Origin: an uncultured Clostridium sp.
GTDB taxonomy: Bacteria; Bacillota; Clostridia; Clostridiales; Clostridiaceae
DNA length: 12,327 nucleotides
Direction: 5' to 3'
NCBI GenBank assembly: GCA_934746015.1
Contig: CAKVEW010000062.1
Location: forward strand, 1-12,327
In this document: piece after piece, positions 1 through 5,091 of the stretch
Layout: each line of letters opens with the position of its first letter
How positions within the stretch are numbered: position 1 is the stretch's first letter
Made by a program: the position numbers and the translations under genes
Notes under the pieces: model-generated
The model's input: only the letters and a program-made list of their open reading frames with translations
Told to the model about the DNA's origin: nothing
The model's database searches: none

Positions 1-13
1 ACGCAAGTAATAT

Positions 14-55
14 GCCCTTATAGGGCTAAGGAAAAACCACCAGCTTAGCTGGTGG
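14..55. repeat. Two adjacent perfect hairpins, possible end of an IS200/IS605-type element
   Basis: Two short inverted repeats lie 10 bases apart. The first (14-26) has arms GCCCT/AGGGC around TAT. The second (37-55) has arms CCACCAGCT/AGCTGGTGG around a single T. Neither is followed by a clear T-run on either strand, so they do not look like ordinary terminators. Paired subterminal hairpins of this sort are characteristic of IS200/IS605 elements, whose Y1 transposase recognises hairpins at the element ends. No transposase is visible inside the window, so an element would have to lie to the left. Alternatives are a structured RNA end or a degenerate terminator of the gene to the left. Confidence 0.3.
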
Positions 56-88
56 ATATTTATTATAATAAAAATTATAGAATTAAAG

Positions 89-110
89 AAAAACTCCTTA
101 CGGAGTTTTT
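89..110. terminator. Bidirectional rho-independent terminator
   Basis: A 9-bp perfect stem (AAAAACTCC, 89-97, with GGAGTTTTT, 102-110) closes a TTAC loop. Because the arms are A-rich and T-rich, the stem has a T-tract on both strands. It lies 14 bases beyond the stop of the minus-strand TSCPD gene and would end its transcript, and would also stop any transcript entering from the left. Confidence 0.75.
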
Positions 111-123
111 GAAATAAAAATAA

Positions 124-372
124 TTATGCAGTTAATTTATATTCTTCTAATGCTTTTGATAACTGATCAGGGCAAGAAGTACCTTTGTTACGGCAATCGA
201 TTCCCTTTAGTTTATTTATTGCATCATCTATATTCATTCCAGATACTAATGCTGATATTCCCATTAGATTTCCTTGGCAACCTCTAATAAATTCAACACT
301 CTTTATAGTATCATTTTCAATTTCTAAATGAATTTCAGTTGAACAAACCCCTTGAGTCTTGTAAATAAACAT
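124..372 (-). CDS. TSCPD-domain (four-cysteine) small protein, TIGR03905-like
   Basis: This 82-residue cytoplasmic protein has four cysteines: C10 in a GVCS motif, C32 in an RGCQGN motif, C60, and C67 in a TSCPDQ motif. The spacing and the TSCPD signature match the small stand-alone TSCPD family (TIGR03905), of unknown function. The domain is related to the C-terminal TSCPD region of adenosylcobalamin-dependent (class II) ribonucleotide reductases, where cysteines are thought to bind metal. Metal binding here is inference. The start is well supported: GGAGG (381-385, read on the minus strand) lies 8 bases ahead of ATG. A possible -10 (TATAAT, 409-404) precedes it but has no good -35. It appears monocistronic, ending at the terminator near position 100. 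There are no transmembrane or signal segments. Confidence 0.85.
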   Translation of the reverse strand: MFIYKTQGVCSTEIHLEIENDTIKSVEFIRGCQGNLMGISALVSGMNIDDAINKLKGIDCRNKGTSCPDQLSKALEEYKLTA

Positions 373-540
373 AATTTATACCTCCAAACTTTATTGCAAT
401 ATTATTATATAATCATATAAATTAAAAATAAAGTAATTTGTAGAATTTTAAGTGAAAACATAAAAAAATGGTCCAGAAAAAAGTCTTAAACATATAATAT
501 AAATGTATATATTATAAAAGATGAATAAAGGTGGGATAGG

Positions 541-1434
541 ATGAACTCTTTAATTGTATGTAATACTGGTAGTGATTATATTAGTAAAATATCATTAGTT
601 AAGGCACTGGATCTTAATATAGACTATGAAGAGATATTACTAACTATAGGGGAAAGACCACTAGGACCCAATGGAATTTATATAAAAAATAATATTGCCT
701 ATTTAGCTAATAGTTATAGTCATTCTATTTCAATACTAAATATGGATACATTAAAGGAAATAGATTCTATTTATGTTGGTGGACATCCAAATGACTTAAT
801 TGGATATTTTAATAATTTGTACATTGTATGCTCTGAATCTAATTCTGTTGTGGTTTATGATATAGAGGAAAATAAAATAATATTAGAAATAAAAACTAAT
901 AATTGGCCCTATAATATTGAGTTAAGCAAAGAATTAGGGCTAATTTTTATCACAAATTTTCAAAGTAATAATATATCTGTAATAGATATATTATCTAACA
1001 GTATAATAGGTGAATTAACAACTCTAGAATATCCTACTAAAGTTAGGGCTTCAAGGGATGGAAAACTTTTGTATGTTTGCGAAAGTTATATGGGGGATGA
1101 GAATAATGGATATATAGAAATCTTTGATTTAATTACATTAAAATCATTAAGGAAAATTGAAGTAGGGAAAGTACCTATAGATATTATTGAAGAGGATAAT
1201 ATATTGTATATATGTAATTTGATGGATGGAAGCATAACACTTTTGGATAAGATTAATTTAAATAAAATAAGGGAAATAATAGTGGGTGGAATGCCTAGAT
1301 CTTTAGTTAAATATGAAAATATATTATATGTTGGTGATTATTTAAATGGAAGAGTGATATGTTTAGATTTACGTAATAATAATACAAAAGCCATAACAGT
1401 AGGGAAAGAACCTAATGCTATGACTTTATATTAG
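541..1434 (+). CDS. Cytoplasmic YncE/YVTN-type seven-bladed beta-propeller protein
   Basis: The 297-residue protein is almost entirely a repeat of about 40-47 residues. Each unit has an (S/D/N)-(N/G)-x-hydrophobic-x-hydrophobic-hydrophobic-D strand followed by I-x-V-G-x-x-P. Units begin near residues 10, 60, 100, 142, 189, 229 and 269, giving seven blades, as in YncE/YVTN-type propellers. Clear copies are SISILNMDTLKEIDSIYVGG and GSITLLDKINLNKIREIIVG. There is no signal peptide or membrane segment, so it is probably cytoplasmic, unlike many secreted YVTN proteins. Such propellers are binding scaffolds; no catalytic residues are evident and I do not assign a function. The start is an ATG with AAGGTGGG (528-535) five bases upstream. 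TATAAT at 493-498 could be a -10 but has no good -35. The stop TAG interlocks with the stop of the convergent gene. Confidence 0.8.
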   Translation: MNSLIVCNTGSDYISKISLVKALDLNIDYEEILLTIGERPLGPNGIYIKNNIAYLANSYSHSISILNMDTLKEIDSIYVGGHPNDLIGYFNNLYIVCSESNSVVVYDIEENKIILEIKTNNWPYNIELSKELGLIFITNFQSNNISVIDILSNSIIGELTTLEYPTKVRASRDGKLLYVCESYMGDENNGYIEIFDLITLKSLRKIEVGKVPIDIIEEDNILYICNLMDGSITLLDKINLNKIREIIVGGMPRSLVKYENILYVGDYLNGRVICLDLRNNNTKAITVGKEPNAMTLY

Positions 1435-1964
1435 TTTGAATCATTAAATAAAGAGTTCATAATTTTATTATATATATCAGAAGGGTTATCCTTCCATCTA
1501 TTGCATAGGGATACAGCTTGTTTTTTTGTAGGTACTGAAACTTTTAGAGACATTAATAAATTATCATTTTCTAAAGCTTGCAGGTCTACAATGAAGGAAT
1601 CATCTTTACCAAGTGTATAATCACTATGAATAGTTAATTCTTTTTTTATAGAGTCTACTATTGAAAGAAGGTAATCATCGATTATCTTCTTTTTAATTGA
1701 AGAGATTCTATCAGAAAAGAATGAAAGTGTATTAGTACCTTTTTCAGTAATACGAATAAGATTTTTTTCATTAACAGTTTCATATCTTAAAAAATCTGAA
1801 GTTATTAGTTCACTAATATACTGTTGCAAAGTAAAGTAATTTATAAAATTATTTTCTAAGATAATTTCTGTTAATTGAGTATTTGTAATAGGATGTTTTA
1901 ATGAATCAGTTACATATAAAACTAATAATTTATTTTCTGCTAATTCAGCTGAGTTTTCGTACAT
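1431..1964 (-). CDS. DUF4364 family protein, winged-helix-like N-terminus
   Basis: This 177-residue protein matches the clostridial DUF4364 family, recognisable from its opening (ENSAELAENKLLVLYVTDSL) and the helix-turn-helix-like stretch that follows (ITNTQLTEIILENNFINYFT, about residues 26-45). A wing-like segment ending in IRITEKGTNTL follows (about 70-80), and then an alpha/beta C-terminal domain without recognisable catalytic motifs. The N-terminus suggests DNA or protein binding; the family's function is not established, so a regulator role is inference. GGAGG (1975-1971 on the minus strand) lies 6 bases before ATG, and an extended -10 promoter lies further upstream. It is divergent from the deacetylase gene and convergent with the propeller gene, sharing TTAG at the two stops, with no terminator between them. 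Confidence 0.8.
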   Translation of the reverse strand: MYENSAELAENKLLVLYVTDSLKHPITNTQLTEIILENNFINYFTLQQYISELITSDFLRYETVNEKNLIRITEKGTNTLSFFSDRISSIKKKIIDDYLLSIVDSIKKELTIHSDYTLGKDDSFIVDLQALENDNLLMSLKVSVPTKKQAVSLCNRWKDNPSDIYNKIMNSLFNDSN

Positions 1965-1994
1965 ATTAAACCTCCATTTAGAAAGTATAGATTT

Positions 1995-2022
1995 ATTATA
2001 ACATAATATTTAAAAATTTCAT
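1995..2022 (-). promoter_or_regulatory. Probable promoter of the DUF4364 gene
   Basis: Read on the minus strand, TGTTATAAT is an extended -10 (TATAAT at 2000-1995), preceded 16 bases earlier by ATGAAA (2022-2017), a 4/6 match to TTGACA. It points at the DUF4364 start 31 bases downstream. AT-rich sequence makes chance matches common; the extended TGn element is the main support. Confidence 0.45.
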
Positions 2023-2093
2023 AACTACATATTATTGTCATTAAAATAAAAAAAAAGAATATAAATTAAATAAATCAATTATTAGGAGAATTT

Positions 2094-2855
2094 ATGAGTA
2101 GAAGATATAGAGTTGTATTAAGCTTAATATTATTATTTTCAACAATAATAATATCTATCTTCCTTACTGAAAAAACAAAGCTTAGTTTAGCAGAAGTTAA
2201 TAATGATAAGCCCATTTATAGGGTTAAGACAGAAGAAAAAAACATAGCTATTACTTTTGATATAAATTGGGCAGAAAATGATGAATTATATAACATATTA
2301 GAGGTACTAGATAAATATAATGTAAAGGCAACCTTTTTTATAATGGGAGGTTGGGTTAATTATAGTGATGAAAATAAAGAGAAACTTATAAAAATAAAGG
2401 AGGGAGGCCATGAAATAGGAAATCATAGCTATATACATCCTATGTTTAGTAAAATTACTGAAGGAAGGATGAAGGAAGAACTTGAAAAAACTAATAAGAT
2501 TATTAAGGATACTACTGGAGAAGATGTAAAACTATTTAGATTTCCAAGTGGTGATTATAACAAAAAGGCTTGTGAATTTATTTATAATCAAGGACTGATT
2601 GGTATTCAATGGGACGTAGACTCTGTAGATTGGAAGCAAACTAGTGCTGAAGAAGAGTATAACAGAGTTATGAAAAAGGTAGCTCCTGGATCAATACTAT
2701 TGTTTCATAATAATGCAAAATACACTCCTGGAAATTTAGATAGGATAATAAGTGAATTACTAAAGGAAGACTATAAATTTGCTAAAGTAGGTGAAATCAT
2801 TTACTATGGTAATTATTTTATTGATGAAAAAGGAGAACAAATAAAAAATAATTAA
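2094..2855 (+). CDS. Membrane-anchored polysaccharide deacetylase, PdaB-like (CE4 family)
   Basis: The 253-residue protein starts with an RRYR charged tip and one hydrophobic segment (about 7-24), likely a signal anchor placing the enzyme outside the membrane. The NodB/CE4 domain covers about 50-235: motif 1 TFDINW (54-59, catalytic-base Asp at D56), motif 2 HEIGNHSYIHP (106-116, likely metal ligands H111 and H115), motif 3 RFPSGDYN (149-156), motif 4 WDVDSVDW (173-180) and motif 5 LLFHNN (H205). The FDxxW form of motif 1, the YRVKTEEKNIAITFD lead-in and the 253-residue length resemble the sporulation deacetylase PdaB (about 254 residues) more than PgdA-type enzymes. The residue after D56, usually a metal-binding Asp, is Ile here. 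CE4 enzymes remove acetyl groups from N-acetyl sugars in peptidoglycan or related glycans; a spore-wall role is inference. AGGAGA (2084-2089) supports the ATG. No terminator separates it from the next gene. Confidence 0.8.
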   Translation: MSRRYRVVLSLILLFSTIIISIFLTEKTKLSLAEVNNDKPIYRVKTEEKNIAITFDINWAENDELYNILEVLDKYNVKATFFIMGGWVNYSDENKEKLIKIKEGGHEIGNHSYIHPMFSKITEGRMKEELEKTNKIIKDTTGEDVKLFRFPSGDYNKKACEFIYNQGLIGIQWDVDSVDWKQTSAEEEYNRVMKKVAPGSILLFHNNAKYTPGNLDRIISELLKEDYKFAKVGEIIYYGNYFIDEKGEQIKNN

Positions 2856-2861
2856 AAAATA

Positions 2862-2891
2862 TTGAAAAATGATGATATAATGTATTATAAT
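2862..2891 (+). promoter_or_regulatory. Probable sigma-A-type promoter of the SSB-like gene
   Basis: TTGAAA (2862-2867) is followed after 18 bases by TATAAT (2886-2891), giving a likely transcript start near 2898 and a leader of about 60 bases. A 6-bp inverted repeat (AATGGA/TCCATT, 2889-2906) overlaps the -10 and the likely start site. It could be a weak operator or chance. Confidence 0.6.
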
Positions 2892-2943
2892 GGAAATGTA
2901 TCCATTGAGATTAATAAAGCAAAGGAATAAAAATTATTACTAA

Positions 2944-2955
2944 GGGAGAGAGGGG
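2944..2955 (+). promoter_or_regulatory. Double purine-rich ribosome binding site deciding the SSB-like start
   Basis: GGGAG (2944-2948) and AGGGG (2951-2955) lie side by side. The second fits ATG at 2962 (6-base spacer). The first would fit the adjacent GTG at 2959 (10-base spacer). The two starts differ by a single residue. Confidence 0.55.
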
Positions 2956-2961
2956 TTAGTG

Positions 2962-3627
2962 ATGGACAACTTGATGTTAAATAACAAGATTTATTTAGAG
3001 GGAAAGGTAATATCAGAATTAGAATTTAGTCATGAAATGTATGGGGAAGGGTTTTATACATTTTCTATGGAAGTTATGAGGCTTAGTGATTCAGTTGATA
3101 TCCTAAATATAACGGTTTCTGAGAGATTAATAGCAAATATGGATTTATCAATTGGAAAAGAGATAATAGTTGATGGTCAATTAAGGTCTTATAATAAATT
3201 TGTAGATGGTTCTAATAAATTGATATTGACAGTTTTTGCTAGAAACATAGAACCATGTATTGAAAAGAGTAAGAATCCTAATGAAATTTTCTTGGATGGA
3301 TATATATGTAAGGAACCTGTTTATAGAACAACACCATTTGGAAGAGAGATTGCTGATGTATTATTAGCTGTAAATAGAGCTTATAATAAGTCAGATTACA
3401 TTCCTACTATAGCATGGGGAAGAAATTCTAGATTTTGTCAAAGCTTAGAGGTAGGAGATAATATTAGAGTTTGGGGTAGACTACAAAGTAGAGAATATCA
3501 AAAAAAGGTTAATGACAATGATGTAATAAAGAAAATTGCTTATGAAGTATCAGTTTCAAAGATGGAAAGGGTTCAAGATGAGCAAGTAGCCCCTATTGTT
3601 GAAGTTAATGAACAAGAAGTAATGTAA
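2962..3627 (+). CDS. Single-stranded-DNA-binding-like protein with two OB folds
   Basis: The 221-residue protein has two tandem OB-like domains. The C-terminal one (about 107-205) is clearly SSB-like: IFLDGYICKEPVYRTTPFGR, then LLAVNRAYNKSDYIPTIAWG and GDNIRVWGRLQSREYQKK follow the classic bacterial SSB pattern. The N-terminal one (about 8-100, IYLEGKVISELEF to LTVFARNIEP) has the same strand order but is more diverged. Ordinary Ssb has one OB fold, a disordered tail and a DDDIPF-like acidic tip that recruits partners. Here the tail is short and ends VNEQEVM, so this is probably a paralogue, not the main replication SSB. The start is ambiguous: GTG at 2959 immediately precedes ATG at 2962. 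AGGGG (2951-2955) is spaced 6 bases from the ATG but only 3 from the GTG, so ATG is preferred. Its own promoter lies upstream and a terminator follows. Confidence 0.8.
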   Translation: MDNLMLNNKIYLEGKVISELEFSHEMYGEGFYTFSMEVMRLSDSVDILNITVSERLIANMDLSIGKEIIVDGQLRSYNKFVDGSNKLILTVFARNIEPCIEKSKNPNEIFLDGYICKEPVYRTTPFGREIADVLLAVNRAYNKSDYIPTIAWGRNSRFCQSLEVGDNIRVWGRLQSREYQKKVNDNDVIKKIAYEVSVSKMERVQDEQVAPIVEVNEQEVM

Positions 3628-3631
3628 AGGT

Positions 3632-3656
3632 TAAGGGGCTGTTTAACAGCTCCTTA
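3632..3656. terminator. Terminator between the convergent SSB-like gene and dapH
   Basis: A 10-bp stem (TAAGGGGCTG, 3632-3641, with CAGCTCCTTA, 3647-3656; one G-T wobble) closes a TTTAA loop and is followed on the plus strand by a T-rich stretch. It starts 5 bases after the SSB-like stop and lies 13 bases beyond the dapH stop on the other strand. It can serve both, more convincingly the plus strand. Confidence 0.75.
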
Positions 3657-3669
3657 TTTAATATGTATT

Positions 3670-4383
3670 TTATTTTCTTAAATCCTCTAATATTTTAGTT
3701 TTATCTTTTGTATTCTCATCTACAGACTTAATAATTTTAGCTGGACTACCTGCAACTACAACTCTAGATGGGACATCCTTTGTTACAATAGAACCAGCAG
3801 CGATTACAGCACCGTTACCAACACGAACTCCTTCTAAAATTACTGCATTTGCACCTATTAATACATCATCTCCTATTTCGCAAGGAGATTTACTTGGTGG
3901 TTCTAACACACCAGCCACTACAGCACCAGCACCAATATGAGATCTTTTTCCTACTTTTGCTCTAGCACCAAGAACTGCATTCATATCTACCATAGTACCT
4001 TCACCTATTTCAGCACCTATATTGATAACTGCACCCATCATAACAACTGCGTTTTGCTCTATTTTAACTTTATCTCTTATTATAGCCCCTGGTTCAATTC
4101 TAGCATTTATATCTAAAAGGTTTAGCATAGGTATAGCAGAATTTCTTCTGTCATTCTCAAGTCTGAAATGATTTATATAAGATTTATTATTTTCAATAAA
4201 TTCTTTAAGTATATTTGATTCTCCAAATAGAATATAAAAATTATCTTTACCATACCATTCTATATTATTTAAATCAGCTTTGCTTAAATCGCCATTTATA
4301 TAAGCCTTTACAGGTGTTGTCTTTACAGAATCTCTTATAAATTTTGCAATTTCATAAGGATCAGTTAAATTATTGTAATCCAT
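3670..4383 (-). CDS. dapH: 2,3,4,5-tetrahydropyridine-2,6-dicarboxylate N-acetyltransferase
   Basis: DapH transfers acetyl from acetyl-CoA to tetrahydrodipicolinate, giving N-acetyl-2-amino-6-oxopimelate, the first committed step of the acetylase branch to diaminopimelate and lysine. The 237 residues match the usual DapH length. The N-terminal DapH domain (about 5-85) ends in [20 protein letters not shown], a family hallmark. From about residue 92 to 215 come left-handed beta-helix hexapeptide repeats (for example [14 protein letters not shown] and [15 protein letters not shown]), then [13 protein letters not shown] at the C-terminus. The start is supported by GGGGAGGA (4398-4391, minus strand) 7 bases before ATG. 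It is transcribed divergently from the cobO-patA unit. PatA carries out the next step, so joint regulation is likely. No lysine riboswitch fits: the expected leader is only about 30 bases. Confidence 0.95.
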   Translation of the reverse strand: MDYNNLTDPYEIAKFIRDSVKTTPVKAYINGDLSKADLNNIEWYGKDNFYILFGESNILKEFIENNKSYINHFRLENDRRNSAIPMLNLLDINARIEPGAIIRDKVKIEQNAVVMMGAVINIGAEIGEGTMVDMNAVLGARAKVGKRSHIGAGAVVAGVLEPPSKSPCEIGDDVLIGANAVILEGVRVGNGAVIAAGSIVTKDVPSRVVVAGSPAKIIKSVDENTKDKTKILEDLRK

Positions 4384-4420
4384 AAATAAATCCTCCCCAA
4401 ATTAATAATAAGTTGAAGAA

Positions 4421-4449
4421 ATTATATCAATATATTGGAAGGATATCAA
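4421..4449 (-). promoter_or_regulatory. Strong promoter of dapH
   Basis: On the minus strand, TTGATA (4449-4444) is followed after 17 bases by TATAAT (4426-4421) with a TGA extension, an extended -10. The transcript would start near 4414, giving a leader of about 30 bases that includes the ribosome binding site. A direct repeat GGAAG(G)ATAT (about 4437-4446 and 4456-4464, 19 bases apart) covers and flanks the -35. Confidence 0.7.
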
Positions 4450-4468
4450 GTGTTAGGAAGATATAAAA

Positions 4469-4491
4469 TGCAAATAATATTATTATTTGCA
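4469..4491. promoter_or_regulatory. Perfect palindrome, candidate operator between dapH and cobO-patA
   Basis: Arms TGCAAATAAT (4469-4478) and ATTATTTGCA (4482-4491) are perfectly complementary around ATT. It lies about 20 bases upstream of the dapH -35 and overlaps the candidate -35 of the opposite unit. This placement suits a repressor or activator dimer acting on both units. No T-run follows, so it is not a terminator. The cognate regulator is unknown, and I do not recognise the motif as a named box. Confidence 0.5.
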
Positions 4492-4515
4492 AGTAAATTA
4501 TACTTAATGTAAAAT
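4487..4515 (+). promoter_or_regulatory. Candidate promoter of the cobO-patA unit
   Basis: TTGCAA (4487-4492) is followed after exactly 17 bases by TAAAAT (4510-4515). The start near 4522 would leave almost no leader before the ribosome binding site (4523-4528). An alternative -10, TATACT (4499-4504), would start near 4511 but lacks a good -35. Either way the palindrome at 4469-4491 falls at the RNA-polymerase contact region. Confidence 0.4.
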
Positions 4516-4522
4516 CTATAAA

Positions 4523-4528
4523 AAGGAG
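4523..4528 (+). promoter_or_regulatory. Ribosome binding site selecting a TTG start for cobO
   Basis: AAGGAG abuts a TTG at 4529, which is too close for initiation there. It is spaced 9 bases from the in-frame TTG at 4538. No suitable ATG exists upstream of the Walker A motif, so TTG at 4538 is the likely start. Confidence 0.65.
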
Positions 4529-4537
4529 TTGATAATT

Positions 4538-5074
4538 TTGAAATTAGAAAAAGGTTTAATTCAAGTTTATACAGGAGAGGGCAAAGGAAAGACAACAGCA
4601 GCTATTGGTCAAGGAATTAGAGCCTATGGTAATGGCTTAAAGGTTTATATGTTGCAATTCTTAAAGGGAGGAAAAACAGGTGAACTTAAAACTGTAGATG
4701 AACTTGGAGATAATTTTAAAATATTTAGATTTGAAAAGCCAAAAGATTTTACTTGGAACTTAACTAAAGAAGAGTTAGAAGAGTTGAAATTAGAAATTAG
4801 AGATGGATATAATTTTATACTTGAAGTTGTTAAGGAAAATAAATGTGATGTATTGATTATTGATGAAATTATGGCTGTATTGTCAAATGAATTTCTTAGT
4901 GTTGAAGAAGTTATATATATATTAGATAATAAACCTGAATCTATGGAAATAATACTAACAGGAAGAAATGTTCCTAAAGAAATTATAGAAAAAAGTAATT
5001 TAGTTACTGAAATGAAGTGTATTAAACATTATTTTGAAGAAGGAGTTCCAGCAAGAGAAGGAATTGAATTCTAA
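4538..5074 (+). CDS. cobO: Corrinoid adenosyltransferase, CobO/BtuR/CobA family
   Basis: This family uses ATP to adenosylate the cobalt of reduced corrinoids, making the adenosylcobalamin form or its precursor in the cytoplasm. With a TTG start the protein has 178 residues, slightly short for the family (about 180-200) at the N-terminus. The P-loop GEGKGKTTAAIG lies at 13-24, a hallmark of this ATP-binding fold. The Walker B-like CDVLIIDEIM (103-112) contains D109/E110. The FLKGG and EVIYILDNKP-to-LTGRN segments also fit the family. The C-terminal HYFEEGVPAREGIEF is typical. It is followed after 17 bases by patA, making a two-gene unit. No cobalamin riboswitch is visible upstream and no other B12 gene is in the window. 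The family call is firm; whether the substrate is cobyrinic acid diamide or scavenged cobalamin cannot be read from sequence. Confidence 0.85.
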   Translation: MKLEKGLIQVYTGEGKGKTTAAIGQGIRAYGNGLKVYMLQFLKGGKTGELKTVDELGDNFKIFRFEKPKDFTWNLTKEELEELKLEIRDGYNFILEVVKENKCDVLIIDEIMAVLSNEFLSVEEVIYILDNKPESMEIILTGRNVPKEIIEKSNLVTEMKCIKHYFEEGVPAREGIEF

Positions 5075-5091
5075 ACAATAGGGGGCTAATA

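Noticed and set aside
491..499. CATATAATA resembling a sigma-K -10 (CATAnnnTA) ahead of the propeller gene
   Set aside because: No sigma-K-like AC -35 element occurs at the required distance, and the same bases form an ordinary TATAAT. In this AT-rich spacer a chance match is likely.
2004..2035. Sporulation-type promoter (sigma-E/G-like TAATATT and CATATTAT) before the deacetylase gene
   Set aside because: The two elements are 17 bases apart, too far for sigma-E, and the -10 matches only partly. The sporulation role of the gene rests on family resemblance, not on this.
4384..4537. Lysine or cobalamin riboswitch in the dapH/cobO intergenic region
   Set aside because: The predicted leaders are about 30 bases or less and no riboswitch core structure is visible; 154 bases shared by two promoters leave no room.
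124..5074. Functional link between the TSCPD protein and the corrinoid adenosyltransferase through class II ribonucleotide reductase
   Set aside because: The domain relationship is real but distant, the genes are 4 kb apart on different strands, and no reductase gene is present.
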